This document shows positions 1-4,640 of a stretch of 10,243 nt of DNA, one piece after another; the first letter of the stretch is position 1, and each line of letters starts with the position of its first letter. The translations under genes were made by a program, and so were the position numbers. Below the pieces are notes generated by a model. It was not told where the DNA came from, ran no database searches, and saw only the letters and a program-made list of their open reading frames with translations. The stretch is taken from assembly GCA_023260935.1 (NCBI GenBank), contig JALQTL010000435.1, positions 1 to 10,243 on the forward strand. Direction: 5' to 3'. This DNA comes from Paracoccaceae bacterium (lineage in GTDB: Bacteria; Pseudomonadota; Alphaproteobacteria; Rhodobacterales; Rhodobacteraceae).

Positions 1-86
1 TATTCAAGGGGCGCGAACAGCCTTCGGGCTATACCGAACCCGTGCTGCATGCGCGGCGTCTGGAAAAGAAGGCAGGTGCAAGATGA
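1..86 (+). CDS. glcB: Malate synthase G, C-terminal end (partial)
   Basis: This is the 3' end of a gene that enters from the left; the reading frame starts at base 3 and ends at TGA 84-86. The visible tail of 27 residues contains EQPSGYTEPVLHARRLEKK. It closely matches the C-terminus of malate synthase G as I remember it from E. coli GlcB (KQPNGYTEPLLHAWRLREK). The enzyme condenses glyoxylate with acetyl-CoA to give malate in the cytoplasm, the entry point of glyoxylate from glycolate into central metabolism. The stop overlaps the next start codon (ATGA, 83-86), so the two genes are almost certainly one transcript and translationally coupled. A glcG-type gene directly downstream supports the call, because E. 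coli carries both genes in its glc operon, in the opposite order. Only the tail is seen, but the motif is distinctive. Confidence 0.85.
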   Translation, partial: FKGREQPSGYTEPVLHARRLEKKAGAR

Positions 87-508
87 CCCTTACGCTGAAA
101 AAGGCCCGCAAGATCATTTCGGCCGCCCTTGCAAAAGGGCGAGAGGCGGGAATGAAGCCCCTGTCGGTGGTGGTGCTGGATGCCGGCGGCCACCCCATCG
201 CCTTTGAACGCGAGGATGGCGCAAGCCCCGGGCGCTTTCAGATTGCCTTTGGCAAAGCCAATGGCTGCATCATGCTGGGCCTGCCCGGCAGCGCCATCCA
301 GGCACGGGCCGATAACCAGCCCTATTTCGTGGGCGCGCTGAACGGGCTTTTTGACGGCGCCTTCGTGCCTGTTCAGGGCGGTGTTCTGGTCCGCGATGCC
401 AAGGGCGCGGTCATGGGGGCCGTCGGCGTTACCGGCGACACATCGGAAAACGATGCCATCGCCGCCGTCGCCGGTATCGAAGCGGCAGGGCTGACCGCGC
501 AAGCGTGA
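83..508 (+). CDS. glcG: GlcG/HbpS family protein (DUF336)
   Basis: A 141-residue cytoplasmic protein with no signal peptide or membrane segment. It is a complete single-domain member of the GlcG/HbpS (DUF336) family. The N-terminal helix LTLKKARKIISAALAKG is followed by a strand VVVLDAGGHPIAFER (about 29-43). The family's signature C-terminal block is VPVQGGVLVRDAKGAVMGAVGVTG followed by ENDAIAAVAGIEAAG (about 95-135). Relatives include HbpS, which binds heme, and the C-terminal domain of PduO; GlcG itself has no firmly assigned biochemical role, although it travels with glycolate-oxidase genes. The ATG overlaps the glcB stop by 4 nt (ATGA), which fixes the start and implies coupled translation. 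It looks like the last gene of the operon: 103 nt of non-coding sequence with a small hairpin follow. Family assignment is secure; ligand and role are not. Confidence 0.88.
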   Translation: MTLTLKKARKIISAALAKGREAGMKPLSVVVLDAGGHPIAFEREDGASPGRFQIAFGKANGCIMLGLPGSAIQARADNQPYFVGALNGLFDGAFVPVQGGVLVRDAKGAVMGAVGVTGDTSENDAIAAVAGIEAAGLTAQA

Positions 509-536
509 CCGGACGGGCGTGATGGCGCGGGCGTGA

Positions 537-556
537 CGGGCGCGCAACAGCGCCCG
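537..556 (+). terminator. GC hairpin downstream of glcG
   Basis: A perfect 7-bp inverted repeat, CGGGCGC (537-543) and GCGCCCG (550-556), encloses a 6-nt loop. It lies 28 nt after the glcG stop and 55 nt before the next gene. No run of T follows, so it is a weak candidate for an intrinsic terminator. It may only slow the polymerase, protect the mRNA 3' end, or be a chance product of the high GC content. Just upstream the hexamer GGCGTGA occurs twice (516-522 and 530-536), which adds to the repetitive look of this gap. Confidence 0.3.
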
Positions 557-611
557 AACCTCGCCTTTGCGGCTCTGGTGCCTTTCCGGGGCGCGTCGTT
601 AACCTTGCGCC

Positions 612-1175
612 ATGATGACGCCGGCCGTCCTTGCCCTCAGCTCGCTCGCCGCATCGCTTTACGCGATCCTTGCGCCGGCAGCCCCGGATTGGGCCATTGT
701 GGCTCTTCCCGCCTTGCTGGCCAGCCTGTTCCTGCTGGGGCAGGCGGCGCTGCGGCGAAAGCCGGCAGCAAAGCGCTGGATCGTGGTGGACGGGTCAAAC
801 GTAATGCACTGGAAAGACAACACGCCCGACCTTGGCACGCTGGCCCGGGTCGTGCAGCTGCTGGGGGATCAGGGTTTTTCCCCTGTTGTCATCTTTGATG
901 CGAATGCGGGCTATCTGGTGAACGGGCGCTATCAATCGGGGCCCGCCCTTGGCCGCCAGATCGGCCTGCCGGGAAACCAGGTCACAGTGGTGCCGCGCGG
1001 CACCCCGGCAGACCCGGTGATTCTGGCCCGCGCCCGGGCGCTTGGCGCGCGGATCGTCACCAACGACCGCTACCGCGACTGGGCCGATGACCACCCCGAA
1101 ATCGCCATCCCCGGCCATCTGGTTCGCGGCGGCCTGCGGGGGCCCGACATCAGCCTTGACCTGCGGCGCGCCTGA
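612..1175 (+). CDS. Membrane-anchored NYN/Zc3h12a-like ribonuclease domain protein
   Basis: A 187-residue protein. Two hydrophobic stretches at about 4-22 and 27-46, separated by a short Pro/Asp turn, look like a transmembrane hairpin; the following RRKPAAKR is basic and would place the rest in the cytoplasm. Residues about 55-180 form a nuclease-like domain of the PIN superfamily, closest in style to bacterial NYN/Zc3h12a (regnase-like) proteins. Its strands are WIVVDGSNVMHW (56-67), PVVIFDAN (91-98), the helix PADPVILARARALG (132-145) and RIVTNDRYRDW (147-157). The acidic residues D60, D96, D134 and D152 occupy the positions expected of the metal-binding active site in this fold. The start is ATG 612 or 615. 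It probably cleaves RNA at the inner membrane, but substrate and biology are unknown. The stop lies only 4 nt from that of the convergent bolA gene. Confidence 0.72.
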   Translation: MMTPAVLALSSLAASLYAILAPAAPDWAIVALPALLASLFLLGQAALRRKPAAKRWIVVDGSNVMHWKDNTPDLGTLARVVQLLGDQGFSPVVIFDANAGYLVNGRYQSGPALGRQIGLPGNQVTVVPRGTPADPVILARARALGARIVTNDRYRDWADDHPEIAIPGHLVRGGLRGPDISLDLRRA

Positions 1176-1179
1176 CCTT

Positions 1180-1440
1180 TCAGCCGATATCCAGCGCGAT
1201 CGCATGCACGCGGGTATTCAGATCGCCAAGCGCCGCATGCACCGCCCTGTGCCGCTGCACCCGGCCCATGGCGGCAAGCTCTGGCGCGCGGATCACGATG
1301 CGAAAATGGCTTTCGCCCGAACCATCGTCCCCCGAATGCCCTGCGTGCTTGTAACTTTCATTCACGATTTCAAGCTGTTGCACCTGAAAGCTTTGGCGCA
1401 GACGTGTCTCGATCTCATCCTTCACAGGCATTTTTGGCAT
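1180..1440 (-). CDS. bolA: BolA family protein
   Basis: An 86-residue protein, a normal length for BolA. It begins MPKMPVKDEIETRLRQSF, and its core contains the family features: LEIVNESYKHAGH (a BolA signature helix/loop), ESHFRIVIRAPELA, and RVQRHRAVHAAL followed by VHAIALDI at the end. BolA proteins have a class II KH-like fold and work with monothiol glutaredoxins in [2Fe-2S] cluster handling; some also bind DNA. His in SYKHAGH and in RHRAVHAAL are the candidate cluster/metal ligands. I chose the start at 1440 because a purine-rich GAAGGGGG lies just upstream; an ATG three codons further in (1431) is the alternative. The open frame continues upstream to 1572 but would overlap the divergent J-protein gene and is unlikely to be used. 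The gene is divergent from the J protein and ends 4 nt from the convergent NYN gene. No glutaredoxin gene is next to it. Confidence 0.88.
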   Translation of the reverse strand: MPKMPVKDEIETRLRQSFQVQQLEIVNESYKHAGHSGDDGSGESHFRIVIRAPELAAMGRVQRHRAVHAALGDLNTRVHAIALDIG

Positions 1441-1513
1441 TGCCCCCTTCACCTTGTCGTCCAATTCCCTAAACTGTGCCGCCCGAGTCGGAAAGCCAGC
1501 GAAAGGCCGTTTC

Positions 1514-2146
1514 ATGGTCACCAAGCCCCCTTTTGAGTTCGATCTGCGTGTGTCGGCTGACAAGAAGCGCAAGAAGACGAATCGTCGTGGTATGTCAGGG
1601 GCTTACGATACGTCCACCCGGTCCTGCGAATACCCGGGCTGTGCCGAGGCAGGCGTCTACCGCGCGCCCAAAAGCCCCGATCTGCTGGATGAATTCTTCT
1701 GGTTCTGCAAGGATCACGTCCGCGAATACAACCTGAAATGGAACTTCTTTCAGGGCACCACCGATGACGAATTCCAGAAATTCCTGGAAAAGGACAGGGT
1801 TTGGGGTCGCGCGACAAAGCCGTTTTCGCGTCAGGGTGACGGCAACGCCTGGGCCCGGCTGGGGGTGGATGATCCGATGGAACTGCTGGGCGAAAAGGCC
1901 ACGCAAAACCCCGGACGCATCGCCCAGACCGCCACCCGCAAACTGCCGTCAACGGAACGCAAGGCGCTGGAAATCCTGGATTGCCGCGACACCATGACAA
2001 AGACGGAAATCCGCAAGGCTTACAAGGGCTTGATCAAGGTTCTTCACCCTGACATGAACGGTGGCGATCGCAGTCAGGAAGACCAGTTGCAAGAGGTCGT
2101 CTGGGCTTGGGACCAGATCAAGGAAAGCCGCTTCTTCAAGGAGTGA
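1514..2146 (+). CDS. J-domain (DnaJ-like) co-chaperone with N-terminal Cys/His cluster
   Basis: A 210-residue cytoplasmic protein. The C-terminal 60 residues are a J domain: the helix TKTEIRKAYKGLIKVL leads into the HPD signature (178-180, in LHPDMNGGD), followed by a last helix EDQLQEVVWAWDQIKES. HPD is the motif that stimulates DnaK ATPase, so this should be a specialised Hsp40. The N-terminal part is not the DnaJ G/F or zinc-finger region. It contains C38-x4-C43 and, 21 residues later, C65-x2-H68 within aromatic-rich sequence (EFFWFCKDHVREYNLKWNFF), which could bind zinc. The J domain at the C-terminus, on a protein with no DnaJ substrate-binding domains, matches a J-protein type I know from alphaproteobacteria; its client is unknown. 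I chose ATG 1514 because GAAAGG lies 8 nt upstream; an in-frame ATG at 1454 would lack such a site. It shares a 73-nt upstream region with bolA. Confidence 0.85.
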   Translation: MVTKPPFEFDLRVSADKKRKKTNRRGMSGAYDTSTRSCEYPGCAEAGVYRAPKSPDLLDEFFWFCKDHVREYNLKWNFFQGTTDDEFQKFLEKDRVWGRATKPFSRQGDGNAWARLGVDDPMELLGEKATQNPGRIAQTATRKLPSTERKALEILDCRDTMTKTEIRKAYKGLIKVLHPDMNGGDRSQEDQLQEVVWAWDQIKESRFFKE

Positions 2147-2147
2147 C

Positions 2148-2170
2148 GGGCGCGCGCGAAGGCCGCGCCC
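2148..2170. terminator. Hairpin between convergent J-protein and msrB genes
   Basis: A perfect 7-bp inverted repeat, GGGCGCG (2148-2154) and CGCGCCC (2164-2170), with a 9-nt loop occupies most of the 27-nt gap between the two convergent stop codons. Its position suits a shared terminator for both strands, but no T tract follows on either side. Termination strength is therefore doubtful, and the structure could be a by-product of base composition. Confidence 0.35.
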
Positions 2171-2173
2171 CGG

Positions 2174-2635
2174 TCAGGCCGGGCGAAACTGAAGGGCGGC
2201 CCCGTTCATGCAATAGCGCTTTCCGGTAGGCTTTGGCCCATCGTCGAACACATGGCCGAAATGCCCGCCACAGCGGCGGCAATGCACTTCCGTCCGTGTG
2301 CCAAACAAACCGCGATCGGGTTTGGTCCTGACCGCATTTTCCAGCGGTTGCCAGAAGGACGGCCAGCCCGTGCCGCTGTCGTACTTCTGCGCCGACGAAA
2401 ACACCGCCAGATCACAGCCCGCGCAATGATAGGTGCCGGCGCGGGTTTCCTTGTCCAGCGGGCTGGTGCCGGGCCGTTCGGTTTCTTCCTGCCGCAGCAC
2501 GGCATATTGCAGCGCCGACAGCTTCTTGCGCCACTCGGCCTTTGTCAGCCGATATTCGAACCCCTCATCCGAGGCACGGGCCGCACCCGCGCCCAGCAGG
2601 AAGGCCGCGCCCGCCAAAAACTCTCGTCTGTTCAT
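2174..2635 (-). CDS. msrB: Peptide-methionine (R)-S-oxide reductase, Tat-exported
   Basis: A 153-residue protein. MNRREFLAGAAFLLGAGAARA is a twin-arginine-type signal: NRREFL, a hydrophobic stretch, and an Ala-x-Ala cleavage site near residue 21. The mature enzyme should therefore act in the periplasm. The rest is a complete MsrB domain, which reduces methionine-R-sulfoxide in proteins. Two zinc pairs, C71-x2-C74 (YHCAGCDLAVF) and C119-x2-C122 (CRRCGGHFGHVF), are present, with the substrate-pocket GTGWPSF (88-94) and the catalytic Cys142 in KRYCMNGAALQF (139-150). No cysteine exists beyond these five, so there is no obvious internal resolving Cys and recycling must involve a partner. No msrA is adjacent. 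A strong ribosome-binding site GGAGG precedes the ATG by 6 nt, fixing the start. It is divergent from cobS. Confidence 0.92.
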   Translation of the reverse strand: MNRREFLAGAAFLLGAGAARASDEGFEYRLTKAEWRKKLSALQYAVLRQEETERPGTSPLDKETRAGTYHCAGCDLAVFSSAQKYDSGTGWPSFWQPLENAVRTKPDRGLFGTRTEVHCRRCGGHFGHVFDDGPKPTGKRYCMNGAALQFRPA

Positions 2636-2817
2636 CGCATCCTCCGCGGTTCCGCAATCTTCTGCCCTTCCCTACGCCACGTCACCGGCAAAAGTTTCAG
2701 CCTCACGCAAATACGATCTGTCGCCGGCAGAACGGGATATGGCGCCCTTCCCCTTGAACCCCCCCGCGATATGTTCCACAACTCCGGGGTTGAACGAGCC
2801 CGCTTGGGCCATGATGG

Positions 2818-3801
2818 ATGAAGACGATGCTGGATCACGCGATGAAACCGACTGAAGAAATCTCTGTGCGTGAGGTGTTCGGCATCGACACGGACATGAA
2901 GGTAAAGGCCTTCGAAGACCGCACCGACCGCGTGCCGGAAATCGACCCCACCTACAAGTTCGACCCCGATACCACGCTCGCCATCCTTGCGGGCTTTGCA
3001 TATAACCGCCGGGTGATGATCCAGGGCTATCATGGCACTGGAAAATCCACCCATATCGAACAGGTGGCCGCCCGGCTGAACTGGCCCTGCGTGCGGGTGA
3101 ACCTTGACAGCCACATCAGCCGGATCGACCTGATCGGCAAGGATGCGATCAAGCTGCGCGACGGCAAGCAGGTGACCGAATTCCACGAAGGCATACTGCC
3201 TTGGGCGCTGCGCAACCCCGTGGCCATCGTGTTTGACGAATATGATGCGGGCCGCGCCGATGTGATGTTCGTCATCCAGCGCGTGCTGGAACATGACGGC
3301 AAACTGACGCTTCTGGACCAGAACGAAATCATCACCCCCCACCCGTCGTTCCGGCTGTTTGCCACGGCGAACACGGTGGGGCTGGGCGATACCACCGGCC
3401 TTTACCACGGCACCCAGCAGATCAACCAGGCGCAGATGGACCGCTGGAGCCTTGTGGCCACGCTGAACTACCTGAGCCACGATGCCGAGGCCGCGATCAT
3501 TCTTGCCAAGAACCCGCATTACAACACCGAAAAAGGCCGCAAGCAGATTTCCCAGATGGTGACGGTGGCAGACCTCACGCGCACCGCCTTCATGAATGGC
3601 GACCTGTCCACGGTGATGAGCCCGCGCACGGTGCTGAACTGGGCCCAGAACGCCGAGATCTTCCGCAACCTCGGCTATGCCTTCCGCCTGACCTTCCTGA
3701 ACAAATGCGACGAGCTGGAACGCCAGACAGTCGCCGAATTCTACCAGCGCTGCTTTGCCGAGGAACTGCCGGAAAGTGCCGCAAGCATGGCGATGCGGTG
3801 A
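2818..3801 (+). CDS. cobS: Aerobic cobaltochelatase subunit CobS (AAA+ ATPase)
   Basis: A 327-residue AAA+ ATPase, full length for CobS. With CobT it forms the chaperone-like complex that drives CobN to insert Co2+ into hydrogenobyrinic acid a,c-diamide in the oxygen-dependent cobalamin pathway, in the cytoplasm. The N-terminal segment EEISVREVFGIDTDMKVKAF and YKFDPDTTLAILAGFAYNRR are characteristic of CobS. Walker A is GYHGTGKST (70-78), Walker B is AIVFDEYD (136-143), and a sensor-1-like FATANT lies at 181-186. In-frame ATGs at 2818, 2827 and 2842 are all possible starts and none has a clear ribosome-binding site; 2818 gives the longest. About 180 nt separate it from the divergent msrB, and I saw no cobalamin riboswitch box there. 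A strong bidirectional terminator follows, so cobS does not read into cobT. Confidence 0.95.
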   Translation: MKTMLDHAMKPTEEISVREVFGIDTDMKVKAFEDRTDRVPEIDPTYKFDPDTTLAILAGFAYNRRVMIQGYHGTGKSTHIEQVAARLNWPCVRVNLDSHISRIDLIGKDAIKLRDGKQVTEFHEGILPWALRNPVAIVFDEYDAGRADVMFVIQRVLEHDGKLTLLDQNEIITPHPSFRLFATANTVGLGDTTGLYHGTQQINQAQMDRWSLVATLNYLSHDAEAAIILAKNPHYNTEKGRKQISQMVTVADLTRTAFMNGDLSTVMSPRTVLNWAQNAEIFRNLGYAFRLTFLNKCDELERQTVAEFYQRCFAEELPESAASMAMR

Positions 3802-3826
3802 TATCCGCGTCATCACGCAGAATGTC

Positions 3827-3855
3827 AAAAAAAGCCGCCCCCAGGGGCGGCTTTT
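3827..3855. terminator. Bidirectional intrinsic terminator between cobS and the FMN reductase gene
   Basis: A 9-bp GC-rich stem, AGCCGCCCC (3833-3841) and GGGGCGGCT (3844-3852), is preceded by a run of seven A (3827-3833) and followed by a run of T (3852-3855). Read on the plus strand it has the stem plus TTTT expected after cobS. Read on the minus strand it has the stem plus seven T, expected after the flavin reductase gene, whose stop is 18 nt beyond it. The geometry fits a rho-independent terminator in both directions, with the minus-strand orientation looking the stronger. Confidence 0.85.
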
Positions 3856-3872
3856 GTCTTCTTCCGGTCCTG

Positions 3873-4457
3873 TCAGCCGCGCGCGGCCATCGTGGCCTTG
3901 GCCCACCAGACCATGTCGTCCAGCAGGGCCGTGGCCGAAGGGCTGATGGCGGCTTCGATATCCTCCAGCTTGCCCGAACCGCCAAAGCCCGGGTGCACCT
4001 GCCAGAACGCCGCGCCGCCGATATGCACGGCATTGCGCACCGGCACCATCGCCAGTTCCACGCCAATCATGCGCAGATGTTCCAGCGCCCGCGCCCCGCC
4101 CATGGACCCGTAGGCAATCGCCCCCATCGGCTTTTTCGCCCATTCCACATAGGCCTGATCGATGGCGTTCTTCAGCGCGCCGGTGATCGAATGGTTGTAT
4201 TCGGCCACGACAAAGATGTAGCCGTCGAATTCAGCCAGTTTCTTTTGCCATTTCACCGCAATCTCGTTCTGCGACGGGGCATAGGCATTGCCGGCCACCT
4301 CGTCAAAGAAGGGCAGCGGATAGTCGCGCAGGTCAAGAACCTCGACCGACATATCCCCCCGGGCCTCGGCCTGCGCCTTGATCCATTGGGTCGGGATATC
4401 GGCAAAACGGACCGCGCGGGTCGATCCGACGATAATGGCGATTTTCGGTTTGGACAT
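3873..4457 (-). CDS. NADPH-dependent FMN reductase (flavodoxin-like fold)
   Basis: A 194-residue protein of the NADPH-dependent FMN reductase (FMN_red, ChrR/YieF-like) family, probably a soluble flavoprotein that passes electrons from NAD(P)H to quinones, metal ions or free flavin. The first strand and phosphate loop are KIAIIVGSTR (5-14). The second flavin-binding block is FVVAEYNHSITGALKNAID (82-100), and the third is AIAYGSMGGARALEHLR (113-129). Start 4457 is preceded by AGGGGA at 8 nt; the frame extends upstream to a possible start at 4490 and beyond, but the family's first strand begins right at MSKPKIAII. The gene lies on the minus strand between cobS and cobT, with its own 183-nt divergent upstream region. 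Substrate cannot be told from sequence; a link to cobalt reduction in cobalamin synthesis is only a possibility. Confidence 0.9.
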   Translation of the reverse strand: MSKPKIAIIVGSTRAVRFADIPTQWIKAQAEARGDMSVEVLDLRDYPLPFFDEVAGNAYAPSQNEIAVKWQKKLAEFDGYIFVVAEYNHSITGALKNAIDQAYVEWAKKPMGAIAYGSMGGARALEHLRMIGVELAMVPVRNAVHIGGAAFWQVHPGFGGSGKLEDIEAAISPSATALLDDMVWWAKATMAARG

Positions 4458-4640
4458 GATGGTTTCCCCTGTTTGGGTGGTGTCTTGCATGGACAGAAGG
4501 ATGGGGGCGCGAACTGGAGGGAACAATTCCCTGCCCCTGCATGATTCCTGTGCGCGCACGCACAAAGACAGGGCTTGCTGCCCCTGCCCGCGCTGCAAAC
4601 CACCCTTGCCGCGGCCCGAACCCAGTGCCATGTTCGCCGG
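4458..4640. promoter_or_regulatory. Divergent upstream region of FMN reductase and cobT with inverted repeats
   Basis: This 183-nt gap must hold the start signals of both the minus-strand flavin reductase and cobT. It contains a 15-nt dyad, AGGGAACAATTCCCT (4518-4532; 6-bp arms, 3-nt spacer), and the self-complementary GTGCGCGCAC (4550-4559). Both are AT/GC patterns unlike random background and could be operator sites. I could not identify convincing -35/-10 boxes on either strand. cobT has no good ribosome-binding site just upstream of its ATG, which is unusual here. Confidence 0.4.

Noticed and set aside
1454..1513. 20-codon N-terminal extension of the J protein
   Set aside because: No ribosome-binding site and the extra residues lack family character; 1514 has GAAAGG at the right spacing.
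2636..2817. Possible cobalamin riboswitch upstream of cobS
   Set aside because: I looked for a B12-box-like conserved core in the 182-nt gap and saw none; the gap is also shared with the divergent msrB.
2632..4143. 503-codon minus-strand open frame
   Set aside because: Antisense shadow of cobS and the flavin reductase tail; composition is low in motif structure and no domain is recognisable, whereas CobS on the plus strand has intact Walker motifs.
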